DNA from: Culicoidibacter larvae
Lineage (GTDB): Bacteria; Bacillota_I; Bacilli_A; Culicoidibacterales; Culicoidibacteraceae
Assembly: GCF_005771635.1 (NCBI RefSeq)
Contig: NZ_VBWP01000008.1
Span: forward strand, 62,001 to 126,000
Reading direction: 5' to 3'
DNA: 64,000 nucleotides
In this document: piece by piece, positions 31,932-40,662 of the stretch
Position numbering within the stretch: the stretch's first letter is position 1
Layout of the letters: the number at the start of each line of letters is the position of its first letter
Notes under the pieces: generated by a model
Databases searched by the model: none
What the model was told of the DNA's origin: nothing
The model's input: only the letters and a program-made list of their open reading frames with translations
Position numbers and translations under genes: made by a program

Positions 31932-32840
31932 ATGCGTTTTAATCGAATGATGGCAATCGTGTTATTGCTGGTGAGTAAAAGAAAAATTACCATTCAGGCT
32001 TTGGCTGACTTTCTGGAAGTCTCGCCACGCACGATTTATCGTGATTTAGAGGCACTTGATTATGCCGGGGTGCCGATTATTTCAACTCCGGGGTATAATG
32101 GTGGTATCAGTATTGTTGATAGTTACTATTTAGATAAACAGCTTTTTTCATCATTGGATTTTAAATATGTTCTGCTCTCTTTGTATCGGTTGAATATTCA
32201 AAACGACAATAATAAAAATGAACTTGTCAGTAAATTACAATTGCTTTTTGATGAGGATGAGTTGCGTCAGATTGAACATCATGCTCGGCAGGTGGTGGTT
32301 GATTTTAGTGATTGGCAGGGGATAAAAACCGATGATGCCCGCTTTATGCTCATCCAGGAAGCGATTCAAAGTCATCATAAAATTGCTTTCACTTATACAA
32401 AACATAATGGTGATAAAAAGCACCGCCATGTTGAACCATATCAATTACTTTTCAAATCTGGACGATGGTATCTCCACGCCGTGGATGATACCATCGCTAA
32501 GTTCTTCTTACTCGAAAGAATAAAGGATGTTGAGCTAAAGGAACGTTTTGTCCCAGATGCTGAAAACTATCAACAGGATTTTTATTGGCAAAGTGATCAG
32601 CTCATTGAATTTGTTTTACGCATAGACCGCTCAGTTTTGCACATTTTTGATGCATGGCAACATGTTGATGTGCTTGAAGAGGGTGAAGACTGGTTGCGAT
32701 TAAAGATTATTATGGAAGATAATCATTGGTTGGAAACTTTTATTCTTGGGCTCGGTGAAATGGCAAAAGTCGAAAGTCCTCAAGCTTTGGTTGAGCGAAT
32801 TAGCACCAGAGTTAATGGACTCTATAAAAATTATTTTTAG
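31932..32840 (+). CDS. WYL domain transcriptional regulator
   Basis: A 302-residue YafY-type regulator. Residues 1-55 are a DeoR/HTH_11 winged helix (ITIQALADFLEVSPRTIYRDLEALDYAGVPI). Residues 135-205 form the WYL domain (KIAFTYTKHNG, then HVEPYQLLFKSGRWYLHAVDD, where WYL is literally present as RWYLHA). The C-terminal WCX-like region ends in ISTRVNGLY. WYL domains bind ligands such as nucleotides or single-stranded DNA. GAGGGAGTAG precedes the ATG. The DfsB-like gene follows after 11 bases and could be its target. Confidence 0.92.
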   Translation: MRFNRMMAIVLLLVSKRKITIQALADFLEVSPRTIYRDLEALDYAGVPIISTPGYNGGISIVDSYYLDKQLFSSLDFKYVLLSLYRLNIQNDNNKNELVSKLQLLFDEDELRQIEHHARQVVVDFSDWQGIKTDDARFMLIQEAIQSHHKIAFTYTKHNGDKKHRHVEPYQLLFKSGRWYLHAVDDTIAKFFLLERIKDVELKERFVPDAENYQQDFYWQSDQLIEFVLRIDRSVLHIFDAWQHVDVLEEGEDWLRLKIIMEDNHWLETFILGLGEMAKVESPQALVERISTRVNGLYKNYF

Positions 32841-32851
32841 GAGGATGTATT

Positions 32852-33358
32852 ATGGCTAGACCTACAACTAAAACTGATTTATTACGGATGGCAGAGGAAA
32901 ATTATGCAGCACTGATGGATTTGGTAGAAAGTTTTTCGGCAGAGGAGCAAGAGGGAACGTTTCCGTTTGAGGATCGTGACCGCAATGTTCGCGATGTACT
33001 GGCGCACTTATATGAGTGGCAGCTCATGATGGAGATTTGGTATACTGATGGCATGGCTGGCAGAACACCGGTTACGCCGGCACCAGGCTACACTTGGAAA
33101 ACGACACCCGAGTTGAATCAAGTTATTTGGCAGAAATATCAAGACACATCATTGCCGGAAATTAAAAAATTACTGGCAACAAGTCACAAGAAAATGTTGA
33201 AGATGATTGAAAAGCATACGAATGAAGAATTATTTGCGCGTAAACAATATGGTTGGACTAAAACCACAACTCTAGGCGCTTACTTTGTTTCATCTACATC
33301 AAGTCATTACGATTGGGCGATGAAGAAATTGAAGAAGTATAGAAAAAGCTTAAAATAA
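32852..33358 (+). CDS. ClbS/DfsB family four-helix protein
   Basis: A 168-residue DinB-like helical-bundle protein: LLRMAEENYAALMDLVESFS, DRNVRDVLAHLYEWQLMMEIWY, GYTWKTTPELNQVIWQKYQD, and a C-terminal TTLGAYFVSSTSSHYDWAMKKLKKY segment (the block from 140 to 164). The ClbS member protects producers from colibactin; most others are uncharacterised and may be thiol-dependent or metal-binding enzymes. GGAGGATG precedes the ATG. It is likely cotranscribed with the WYL regulator. Confidence 0.9.
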   Translation: MARPTTKTDLLRMAEENYAALMDLVESFSAEEQEGTFPFEDRDRNVRDVLAHLYEWQLMMEIWYTDGMAGRTPVTPAPGYTWKTTPELNQVIWQKYQDTSLPEIKKLLATSHKKMLKMIEKHTNEELFARKQYGWTKTTTLGAYFVSSTSSHYDWAMKKLKKYRKSLK

Positions 33359-33387
33359 AAAAACAATGACAGTAAGGAGAACACGAA

Positions 33388-33753
33388 GTGCAAATAAGTG
33401 TGAAAGAAGTAAATAATATGCGATGCGCAATAGTGCAGAGTACGGAACCGATTATCAATGACAGCCAGAGTGCTTTGGATATAATGATGAGCATTAGATA
33501 TGAGGATAATTGTGATTGCATTGTGGTGAATAAAGAAGCATTTGCTGAGCAATTTTTTGTATTGAGCAGCGGTATTGCTGGTGAGATCTTGCAGAAAATT
33601 GTTAATTATCATTTTCAGTTAGCAATTGTTGGTGATTTCAGCGAAATCACCAGCAAACCATTGCAGGATTTTATTTATGAAAGCAATCAAGGTAAGACTA
33701 TCTTTTTTGTTGCTGATACTGATGAGGCACTGGATAAATTGAAAAACCGGTAG
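33388..33753 (+). CDS. DUF4180 family protein
   Basis: A 121-residue protein matching DUF4180: IINDSQSALDIMMSIRYEDNC, VVNKEAFAEQFFVLSSGIAGEILQKIVNY, and LAIVGDFSEITSKPLQDFIYESNQGKTIFFV. The family resembles SpoIIAA/STAS-like small alpha/beta proteins; function unknown. GTG start, chosen because AAGGAG lies 8 bases upstream; an ATG ten codons later lacks a site. It follows the DfsB-like gene by 29 bases. Its last codons lie in the terminator stem. Confidence 0.85.
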   Translation: MQISVKEVNNMRCAIVQSTEPIINDSQSALDIMMSIRYEDNCDCIVVNKEAFAEQFFVLSSGIAGEILQKIVNYHFQLAIVGDFSEITSKPLQDFIYESNQGKTIFFVADTDEALDKLKNR

Positions 33754-33778
33754 AAGCTTTAGTTTCTGCCGGTTTTGT
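33743..33778. terminator. Bidirectional terminator
   Basis: AAAACCGGTAGAAGC / GTTTCTGCCGGTTTT between the convergent DUF4180 and pgeF genes; its 5' arm overlaps the DUF4180 stop. Confidence 0.88.
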
Positions 33779-33786
33779 TTTGGGTT

Positions 33787-34563
33787 TTATTCAGGGATGG
33801 TGATAAAGGCCAGCATTCGGCCGGCAGCTTTGTGTTCACGGCGATATGAGTAGAAGAGTTCGCTGTCAGCAAAGGTACAATAGTTGCTAATCTGGATGTT
33901 TGCTGAAGGAATGCCGATATCCGTTGCTTGGTTGTAGTTGAGCATGCGGGTGTCAATGGTGTATTTGTCTGGTGCAATTTGGCGGACGAAATCCATTGAT
34001 TCAGGTGTTTCCATGCTTTTTATTTGTTCAATGACATCATTACCAACTTCGTAATAAGATTGTGATATGCATGGGCCAATAGCTACACGGATATCAGCAG
34101 GTGGAATGTTTTCTTTTTCTATCCATATTTTTAGAATTTTACGGGTGATTTCACCAGTAGTACCGCGCCAACCGGCATGGGCAACGCCAATCATTTTATG
34201 TTTTGGTGCATAGAACCAAACCGGGGTGCAATCTGCATGTATTGTTGCCAGAACAATGCCAGGAATGTTTGTATAGAAGCCATCAGTATCAGGGATGCCG
34301 TCTTCATATTGAAGGGCGCCACGGCCACGGTCGGCAGCGGTGATTTTTCTGATATTGGTGCTGTGGGTTTGCTGAGCAAATACCCAGGTATTGAGCGGTT
34401 GTTTGATTGTTGCCGCTAGTTGTTCGCGTAAGTGAACGACGGTTTGGTCGTCAATATCAGTGCGGAAACCAAGATCGCCGATGAGCTTGGTTGTGAATCC
34501 GGCGATGACCGGTTGCCAGCCGGGTAGGCACAGGAGTGAGTCTTGCAGTTGAAATGCTTCCAT
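33787..34563 (-). CDS. pgeF: Multicopper polyphenol oxidase / purine nucleoside phosphorylase-like, YfiH family
   Basis: A 258-residue protein of the YfiH/YlmD/LACC1 family, reported as editing factor for peptidoglycan synthesis or as purine-nucleoside processing enzyme. Metal-site motifs: QQTHSTNI (His), TIHADCTPVWFY (His-x-x-Cys), IGVAHAGWRGT (His), and VAIGPCISQSYYEVG with the FY-type loop. The C terminus SYRREHKAAGRMLAFI is conserved. I start at the ATG at 34563; a TTG seven codons upstream is also open. The start lies 22 bases after the rqcH stop, so the two may share a transcript. Confidence 0.92.
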   Translation of the reverse strand: MEAFQLQDSLLCLPGWQPVIAGFTTKLIGDLGFRTDIDDQTVVHLREQLAATIKQPLNTWVFAQQTHSTNIRKITAADRGRGALQYEDGIPDTDGFYTNIPGIVLATIHADCTPVWFYAPKHKMIGVAHAGWRGTTGEITRKILKIWIEKENIPPADIRVAIGPCISQSYYEVGNDVIEQIKSMETPESMDFVRQIAPDKYTIDTRMLNYNQATDIGIPSANIQISNYCTFADSELFYSYRREHKAAGRMLAFITIPE

Positions 34564-34584
34564 AGTAGTATTGCGTCCTTTCAA

Positions 34585-36213
34585 TTAAAGTTTTTTTATA
34601 GTTTGAATAGTTGCTTCATCCGGAGTTACATAAAGTGTTTTTTGGTCAGTGTAGATGACAAATCCGGGTTTAGCGCCGTTAGGTTTATGAACATGGCTAA
34701 TGAGGGTGTAGTCAACAGCGACATTAGCTGAGTTTTTTGATTTTGAATAATATGCTGCAAGCAATGCTGCGGTTTGTAAAGTTTCATCGCTGACAACGCT
34801 GCTGCAGATAACAACATGACTTCCAGGAATATCTTTGGCGTGGAGCCAAGTGTAAGTTTTACGGCCTTTTTTAAAAGTAACCATATCATTTTGTAAGTTG
34901 TTTTTACCGACTAGAATCATCGTTCCATCCGGGCTTTCGTAGCTATCAATCAGAGCTTTTGCCGGACGCTCTTTGCGTTTACTGACTTGTGGACGTAAAT
35001 AACCGCCAAGTTCTAGTTCTTGGCGAATTTCATGGATATTTTGCGTAGTTGCAATGCTGATATTTTGGGCAACTTCTTCAAAGTAGTCAATTTCACCTTG
35101 GGTTAATTCAATTTGTTCGGCAAGTTTAATTTGTGCGGTTTTAGCTTTGTTATAGCGTTTGAAATAATTATTGGCATTTACAGTACCATTTTTGGCCGGA
35201 TCTAAGTCAATTGTTATCGGAGCTAAATCTGGGTCGAAATAATTATCAACAGTAATTGTTTTGAGACCAGTTTGCAGTTGATGTAAGTTACTCAGTAACA
35301 AATTTCCCTTTTGTTGTAAAATATCAGCATTTTGAGCTTCTTGCTGTTCTTTGGTTAATTTTTTTAATTTTTGTTGGTTCTTAGTTATTTGATTCTGCAC
35401 AAAGGCAGCAATATTTTTAGTTTGCTCGCGAATGCGGTCGGCTTCAGCCAGATGCAGGTAGTAATAATCAAGCAGTTCGCTCAGTGTAGCGAAGGCTTGA
35501 TAACTTTCTCCCAAATGCTCCAAAGGTAAAAAACTGAAGTAGCTTTTACCTTTAGCTGTGGTAATTGTTGGCTCGGGGGTGTTGGCAGCATCAAGAACAC
35601 TCCGTAGATTTTGTCGGTAGGCAATTTCTTGTGCTAACAATCCGGAAATACCTTCATAAGTCTGACCGATAGTAGTATAATCCATAGCAGCAAGTTCGGT
35701 AAACGGATTAAGTTTGCCAGAAGCGGGTGGCGCTGTATAAGCGAGCCGTGGTAGGACCGGACGGGTGTTTTCATCAATAGTTAGATGTTTAATGGCATCA
35801 ATAATCATATTGTTTTGGTCAAGGAGAATAATGTTGCTGTGCCGTCCCATGATTTCCAGTACCAAAGTATATTTGATTCGGTCACCTAAATCATTGGTAT
35901 TACGAAACTCAATATGCAAAATTCGGTCGTTACCAATTTGCTTGAAACTTTCAATAGTCGCACCGTCAAGATACTTTCTCAACACCACACAAAACATCGG
36001 TGGTTCTTGCGGATTTTGCGGGATATTGGTGGTTTCTTGAATCCGGGCATAAATTGAATGGGCACTGCATAATAACCGCGCACTGCGATTAAAATGGCGA
36101 ACCGCAAAAATAACCTCTCTGGTTGAAGGTTGATGAATTTTAGTTATTCTTGCGCCAACGAGCGGCTCAAGTTCTCGAATCATGCTGTGTAAAAAAAGTC
36201 CGTCAAATGCCAT
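34585..36213 (-). CDS. rqcH: Rqc2/NEMF homologue RqcH (fibronectin-binding FbpA family)
   Basis: A 542-residue NFACT protein that binds obstructed 50S subunits and, with tRNA-Ala, adds C-terminal alanine tails to stalled nascent chains for degradation. NFACT-N begins MAFDGLFLHSMIREL; the pair Asp96-Arg97 (GNDRILHIEF) corresponds to the essential Asp-Arg of B. subtilis RqcH. Helix-hairpin-helix and coiled-coil parts span about 215-400 (ITKNQQKLKKLTKEQQEAQ), and the NFACT-R domain lies at about 430-530 (GKNNLQNDMVTFKKG, then WLHAKDIPGSHVVI). Length is near the family's 570. Older annotations call it fibronectin-binding protein. An extended -10 (TGCTATAAT, minus strand) lies about 40 bases upstream. 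Divergent from gmk. Confidence 0.95.
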   Translation of the reverse strand: MAFDGLFLHSMIRELEPLVGARITKIHQPSTREVIFAVRHFNRSARLLCSAHSIYARIQETTNIPQNPQEPPMFCVVLRKYLDGATIESFKQIGNDRILHIEFRNTNDLGDRIKYTLVLEIMGRHSNIILLDQNNMIIDAIKHLTIDENTRPVLPRLAYTAPPASGKLNPFTELAAMDYTTIGQTYEGISGLLAQEIAYRQNLRSVLDAANTPEPTITTAKGKSYFSFLPLEHLGESYQAFATLSELLDYYYLHLAEADRIREQTKNIAAFVQNQITKNQQKLKKLTKEQQEAQNADILQQKGNLLLSNLHQLQTGLKTITVDNYFDPDLAPITIDLDPAKNGTVNANNYFKRYNKAKTAQIKLAEQIELTQGEIDYFEEVAQNISIATTQNIHEIRQELELGGYLRPQVSKRKERPAKALIDSYESPDGTMILVGKNNLQNDMVTFKKGRKTYTWLHAKDIPGSHVVICSSVVSDETLQTAALLAAYYSKSKNSANVAVDYTLISHVHKPNGAKPGFVIYTDQKTLYVTPDEATIQTIKKL

Positions 36214-36313
36214 GTTTCCGCATCCTTTATTTCAAATTTGTATATTCATTATAGCATAAACTGCTTCCTTGGTGGGGGAGAATGTGGGTGGAGTGATTTT
36301 CGGTTCAGACTCT

Positions 36314-36431
36314 TGACAAACGTCGCGCCCGTAAGAAGTACCCTTGGGGTGCAATTCCATAAAAATCAGCAAAAATTGTTCGGTCACGTATGTTTAGATA
36401 CGCTCGCTCACAATTTTTGCTGATTTTTTGA
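36314..36431. repeat. Intergenic hairpin repeat, copy B
   Basis: A 19-bp perfect stem (36361-36379 with 36410-36428; arms AAAAATCAGCAAAAATTGT and its complement) closes a loop with an inner stem CGTAT-GTTTAG-ATACG. The centre TCACGTATnTTTAGATACGCT matches copy A at 3221-3244, while stem bases differ in a compensating way (CCG/CGG in A, TCA/TGA in B). TTGACAAACG and GCAATTCCATAAAAA precede it in both copies; copy B has about 25 more bases between these two blocks. The terminal A- and T-runs could let it act as a bidirectional terminator separating divergent genes. Confidence 0.78.
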
Positions 36432-36520
36432 AATTTCAATCGTTTTCAATTAAGTCATGTTTTTGTTGTTGCATTCACGCTGGAAACATCAAACTTCAAG
36501 CTGATATTTTTCGAACTTTA

Positions 36521-36549
36521 TTGAAAAGATATGGTTATCGTTGTATAAT
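36521..36549 (+). promoter_or_regulatory. gmk promoter
   Basis: TTGAAA (36521-36526), 17-base spacer, TATAAT (36544-36549). Confidence 0.82.
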
Positions 36550-36582
36550 AATGTATATTATATATGAGAAATGGTGTGTTTT

Positions 36583-37209
36583 ATGTCGAGAGGTATTTTA
36601 TTCGTGCTATCCGGGCCTAGCGGGGTTGGGAAAGGGACGGTTCGTTCTGCGTTGTTTGAACGTGATAATCATAAGCTTATTTATTCTATTTCGGCGACAA
36701 CGAGACTGCCACGGGCAGGTGAAGTTGACGGTGTTGATTACTTTTTCAAGACTCGTGATGAGTTTGAAGCAATGATCAATAACAGTGAGTTTATTGAGTA
36801 TGCTGAGTTTGTCGGCAACTATTATGGAACACCAAAAAAATATGTTGAGGATCAGTTAGCTGCCGGGCAAGATGTTATTTTGGAGATTGAAGTTCAAGGT
36901 GCAGCACAGGTACATAAAATGTTTACCGATGCGGTCTTTATTTTCTTGGCGCCGCCAAGTTTAAAGGAATTGCGTAAGCGTCTGGAAGGACGCGGAACGG
37001 AAGAGGACGATGTAATTGCCGGACGTTTGGAAACAGCAATCCGGGAGATTATTTTAATGTCAGAATATGATTATGCAGTTATTAATGATGATGTTCAAAC
37101 TGCCGTCGATAAGATTCAGACAATTATTCAGGCTGAGCATTATCGAGTGAAATATATCGAGGATTCATTGAAAAATAAAATTTTATTAGATACTTTGGGA
37201 GGAAATTAA
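36583..37209 (+). CDS. gmk: Guanylate kinase
   Basis: A 208-residue kinase converting GMP to GDP. It begins [19 protein letters not shown] (P-loop GPSGVGKGT), followed by [19 protein letters not shown] (GMP-binding, Ser/Arg/Tyr), [14 protein letters not shown] and the lid region [18 protein letters not shown] take the ATG at 36583 because it gives the family length; the ATG 12 bases upstream adds four residues. The ribosome site is weak (GGTGTG). First gene of gmk-rpoZ, two bases apart, with a consensus promoter. Confidence 0.96.
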   Translation: MSRGILFVLSGPSGVGKGTVRSALFERDNHKLIYSISATTRLPRAGEVDGVDYFFKTRDEFEAMINNSEFIEYAEFVGNYYGTPKKYVEDQLAAGQDVILEIEVQGAAQVHKMFTDAVFIFLAPPSLKELRKRLEGRGTEEDDVIAGRLETAIREIILMSEYDYAVINDDVQTAVDKIQTIIQAEHYRVKYIEDSLKNKILLDTLGGN

Positions 37210-37211
37210 TT

Positions 37212-37415
37212 ATGTTAGAACCATCAATTGATATTTTATTGAAAAAGGTTGGGTCAAAATTTGAGTTGGCAATCATTGCTGCTAAGCGTGCACGTCAATT
37301 ACAATTACATCCGGAATCATTTAAGTTAGAGGAATCAAAACAAAAAGATACTTATATTGGCGAGGCTTTAGAAGAGCTGGAAGCAGATTTAATTAATTTT
37401 CACCACAGTATGTAA
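37212..37415 (+). CDS. rpoZ: RNA polymerase omega subunit
   Basis: A 67-residue protein that stabilises beta-prime in RNA polymerase. It begins MLEPSIDILLKKVGSKFELAIIAAKRARQL, the RpoZ signature with the conserved Ala-Lys-Arg-Ala-Arg-Gln helix, then EALEELEADLINF. TGGGAGGAAATT precedes the ATG. The position after gmk is the standard one. A terminator follows, so priA has its own promoter, and the coaBC gene usually found here is absent. Confidence 0.96.
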   Translation: MLEPSIDILLKKVGSKFELAIIAAKRARQLQLHPESFKLEESKQKDTYIGEALEELEADLINFHHSM

Positions 37416-37432
37416 TTTTTTTATAAGGTTTT

Positions 37433-37468
37433 AAAACAGCAGGACTTTAGGTCCTGCTGTTTTTGTTT
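37433..37468 (+). terminator. Terminator after rpoZ
   Basis: AAAACAGCAGGAC / GTCCTGCTGTTTTT hairpin with TTTA loop. Confidence 0.93.
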
Positions 37469-37535
37469 TTCTCTATAGAAAAGAGGCAGAAGTATGATAA
37501 AATAGGAGAGAAGTATTTTAGAAGGCGGTGAGTGT

Positions 37536-39710
37536 ATGCGTACGGTAGAAGTTATTGTTGATGTTCCGGCACATCAGACTAATCAGACTTATGATTATTT
37601 GATTCAAGAGGGACAGCGGGTAGAAGTTGGCATGCGGGTACATGTGCCGTTTGGTAATCGCAATGTTGAGGGGTTTGTGCTTGGTATTAAGGAAGATGCT
37701 CAGGAAGCAGATTTTAAGTTTGCTTTAAAGCCAGTGTATGCGGTTTTAGATGAGGAGCCAGTGCTGACGCATGAGTTAATTGAGTTAGCTAAATACATGT
37801 GTGAGCAGACGGCAAGTTTTATGATTAATGCCTTGCAGACAATTTTGCCGGCGGCGCTAAAGGTTGGCCGCAAGCAAGCGGTAAAAGTGAAAACACAAGA
37901 GATGGTTGTCCGTGTTATTGACGGTGTGGTACAGCCGAAGGCGAAAAAGCAATTTGAAGCAGTTGAGTTTTTGCTGGGGCAACGGTTGCCGTATTCGGCG
38001 ACGGAACTGCGTAAGCAGTTCTCGGCACCGATTGTGCAAAGTTTATTGCAAAAAGGTGCGATTGTGACTGAGGAGCAAGAGGTCTTGCGTTCGGTGTACA
38101 ATTCCTCAGTGTATGAGGAGTATGTGAAACAGCCGTTGACGGCAGCGCAGCAAGTTGCTTTTGATGCGATTAGTGCTGGTCGCGAAAGCGGGCAGGCGAT
38201 GCTGTTACATGGGGTGACCGGAAGCGGGAAGACCGAGGTGTACATGCAGCAGATTGAAGCAGTGGTTGCCAGTGGCAAGCAGGCGATTGTGCTGGTGCCG
38301 GAGATTGCTTTGACGCCACAGATGGTGCAACGTTTTGTTGGACGTTTTGGTGAGGCTGTAGCAGTATTGCATAGTCGTTTGTCGAATGGTGAGCGCTTTG
38401 ATCAGTGGCGTTTGATTGAGCGTGGTGAAGTGAAGATTGTTGTTGGTACCCGGTCAGCTATTTTTGCACCGCTGACTGATATTGGTTTGATTGTTATTGA
38501 TGAAGAACATGATAGTAGTTATAAGCAAGAAAATATGCCGGCTTATGATACTCGGGAAATGGCGCTTTGGCGTGCTGACTTCCACCATTGTTCGGTTATT
38601 TTTTCAAGTGCAACGCCAAGTTTGGAAACCTATGCGCGAGCTCAGGTTGACCGGTATTTATATGTTGGCATCCATGAACGTATTGCCGGGTTGATGATGC
38701 CGGAAGTGAAAGTTATTGATATGCGGGAAGAGCTGCACGCGAAGAACCTCTCGATGTTCTCGCGGGATTTATTGGCAGCAATTCGTGACCGGTTGGATAA
38801 GAAAGAACAGATTATTTTATTGTTTAATCGTCGTGGATATGCAACTTTTGTAAAATGTCGTGAGTGCGGGTATGTTGTTGAATGTCCGAACTGTGATATT
38901 TCGCTGACTTATCACAAGACTTCAAATAAATTACATTGCCATTATTGTGAACATCAGGAACCATTACCACAAACTTGTCCAAATTGTACGAGTCCATATA
39001 TTAAACTTTTTGGTCAAGGCACGCAACGTCTGACAGAGGCATTGCAGCAAGAGTTTCCTGATGCCCGAATTTTACGTATGGATCGTGATACGACTTCGCA
39101 AAAAGGGTCGCATCAGGCAATTTTTGATACGTTCAGTAATTTAGAGGCGGACATATTGGTCGGCACACAGATGATTGCTAAGGGTCTTGATTTTCCAAAT
39201 GTGACTTTGGTTGGTGTTTTAGCTGCTGATCAGACACTCAATTTTCCGGATTTTCGTGCCAGTGAACGAGCATTTCAATTGTTGACTCAGGTGAGCGGCC
39301 GGGCCGGGCGTCAACGGGCCGGAACAGCGATTATTCAGACGTATATGCCGGATCATTATGCGATTCAATTTGCGGCGAAACATGATTATCAAGGTTTTTA
39401 TCAGGAAGAGATGAAGATTCGCAAACAGCATTACTATCCGCCATACTGCCATGTTAGTAGCCTGAAAGCCACCGCGGCTTCTGCCAAGGAGGCTTACGAC
39501 CTTTTGTTTGCGATTTATCAAGAGTTTAAGGATGATGAGGCAATTCAAATTTATAAGCCGGTTCCGGCATTGATTGCACGGGTGAATAATCAGTATACGT
39601 ATCAGTGTTTGCTGAAATATAAGGACAAGAAGCATACTTTGGCGCGATTGTATGACCTGCAGCAGAAGTATTATAAACATAATAAAGTGAGTCTTTCAAT
39701 ATCAGTATAA
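37536..39710 (+). CDS. priA: Primosomal protein N' (PriA helicase)
   Basis: A 724-residue superfamily 2 helicase that reloads the replisome at stalled forks. The N-terminal 3'-DNA-binding domain covers about 1-100. Walker A is LLHGVTGSGKTEVY, Walker B is LIVIDEEHDSSYKQ, motif III is FSSATPS, and motifs V/VI are GTQMIAKGLDFPNV and LTQVSGRAGRQ. Zinc knuckles hold eight Cys: CRECGYVVECPNC and CHYCEHQ...CPNC. AGGCGGTGAGTG precedes the ATG. It begins a run with fmt (13 bases) and rsmB. Confidence 0.97.
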   Translation: MRTVEVIVDVPAHQTNQTYDYLIQEGQRVEVGMRVHVPFGNRNVEGFVLGIKEDAQEADFKFALKPVYAVLDEEPVLTHELIELAKYMCEQTASFMINALQTILPAALKVGRKQAVKVKTQEMVVRVIDGVVQPKAKKQFEAVEFLLGQRLPYSATELRKQFSAPIVQSLLQKGAIVTEEQEVLRSVYNSSVYEEYVKQPLTAAQQVAFDAISAGRESGQAMLLHGVTGSGKTEVYMQQIEAVVASGKQAIVLVPEIALTPQMVQRFVGRFGEAVAVLHSRLSNGERFDQWRLIERGEVKIVVGTRSAIFAPLTDIGLIVIDEEHDSSYKQENMPAYDTREMALWRADFHHCSVIFSSATPSLETYARAQVDRYLYVGIHERIAGLMMPEVKVIDMREELHAKNLSMFSRDLLAAIRDRLDKKEQIILLFNRRGYATFVKCRECGYVVECPNCDISLTYHKTSNKLHCHYCEHQEPLPQTCPNCTSPYIKLFGQGTQRLTEALQQEFPDARILRMDRDTTSQKGSHQAIFDTFSNLEADILVGTQMIAKGLDFPNVTLVGVLAADQTLNFPDFRASERAFQLLTQVSGRAGRQRAGTAIIQTYMPDHYAIQFAAKHDYQGFYQEEMKIRKQHYYPPYCHVSSLKATAASAKEAYDLLFAIYQEFKDDEAIQIYKPVPALIARVNNQYTYQCLLKYKDKKHTLARLYDLQQKYYKHNKVSLSISV

Positions 39711-39723
39711 TGGAGGTTAAAGG

Positions 39724-40662
39724 ATGTCAAAGAGAGTTATTTTAATGGGTACACCGGATTTTGCCGCGCATATTTTTGAGCGGTTTATTAATGAGGCGGG
39801 TTATGAGGTGATAAGTGTAATCACCCAACCGGATAAGCCGGTCGGGCGAAAGCGTGAAATTAAGCCTACGCCAGTTAAGGCAGTAGCAATGCAACATGGT
39901 ATTCCGGTATTACAGCCGGAAAAAGTTCGTGATATTGCAGATGAGATTGCGGCTTTGCAACCGGATTTAATTATTACTGCTGCATACGGACAATTAGTGC
40001 CTCAAACAATCCTCGATATTCCGGCTTTTGGCTGCATTAATGTGCATGCATCTTTACTGCCGAAGTATCGTGGCGGGGCGCCAATTCACTGGTCAATTAT
40101 TAATGGTGAAGCGGAAACCGGAATTACTATTATGTATATGGAGAAGCGTTTGGATGCCGGCGATATGTTGAGTGTTATAAAAACACCTATTAATGATGAT
40201 GATACTTTAGGCAGCCTTTATGAGCGCTTGACTGAGCTTGGTGGCGATTTACTATTAGCAACTGTACCAAAGCTATTTGCCGGTGAGTTGGTTGCAGAAA
40301 AGCAAGATGATAGTGCTATGACCTTGGCACCAAATATTCAGAGTGAACATCAGCGGCTTGATTGGCACGCGGGGGCGCGGGCTTGTTTTAACCGCATTCG
40401 CGGCTTAAATCCGGCGCCCGGGGCGTTCACAACGCTGCATAATAAGCGGATGAAGCTTTGGGCGAGTCAGTTGACTGGCGAGGCAACAGCGGAAGCGGCG
40501 GGGAGTATTGTTGGTACCGATAGCAATGGGATTTTGGTTGCTTGTGGCGATAGACAGATGCTTTGTATTACTGAGTTGCAGTATGAGGGCAAAGGCCGAA
40601 TGAAGGCGCTAGATTTTTATAACGGGAATCGTGATATGTTGGAAGGTGCGCATTTTGAGTAA
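39724..40662 (+). CDS. fmt: Methionyl-tRNA formyltransferase
   Basis: A 312-residue enzyme that formylates initiator Met-tRNA using 10-formyl-THF. The catalytic block is GCINVHASLLPKYRGGAPIHWSI (Asn, His and the HxSLLPxxRG signature), followed by ETGITIMYMEKRLDAGDM with the catalytic Asp. The C-terminal OB-like tRNA domain contains IRGLNPAPGAFT. GGAGGTTAAAGG precedes the ATG. The end overlaps the rsmB start by 8 bases. It is usually next to def, which here is 12 kb away. Confidence 0.97.
   Translation: MSKRVILMGTPDFAAHIFERFINEAGYEVISVITQPDKPVGRKREIKPTPVKAVAMQHGIPVLQPEKVRDIADEIAALQPDLIITAAYGQLVPQTILDIPAFGCINVHASLLPKYRGGAPIHWSIINGEAETGITIMYMEKRLDAGDMLSVIKTPINDDDTLGSLYERLTELGGDLLLATVPKLFAGELVAEKQDDSAMTLAPNIQSEHQRLDWHAGARACFNRIRGLNPAPGAFTTLHNKRMKLWASQLTGEATAEAAGSIVGTDSNGILVACGDRQMLCITELQYEGKGRMKALDFYNGNRDMLEGAHFE

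Larger units (their letters stand above)
36214..36582. other. 369-base divergent intergenic region rqcH/gmk
   Basis: It holds the extended -10 of rqcH on the minus strand near 36255, the hairpin repeat copy B (36314-36431), and the gmk promoter (36521-36549). The rest, including 36432-36520, shows no feature. A 115-codon frame crossing gmk here is a shadow. Confidence 0.7.

Noticed and set aside
36428-36775. 115-codon plus-strand frame before and over gmk
   Set aside because: It overlaps the gmk promoter and P-loop in another frame and has no ribosome site.
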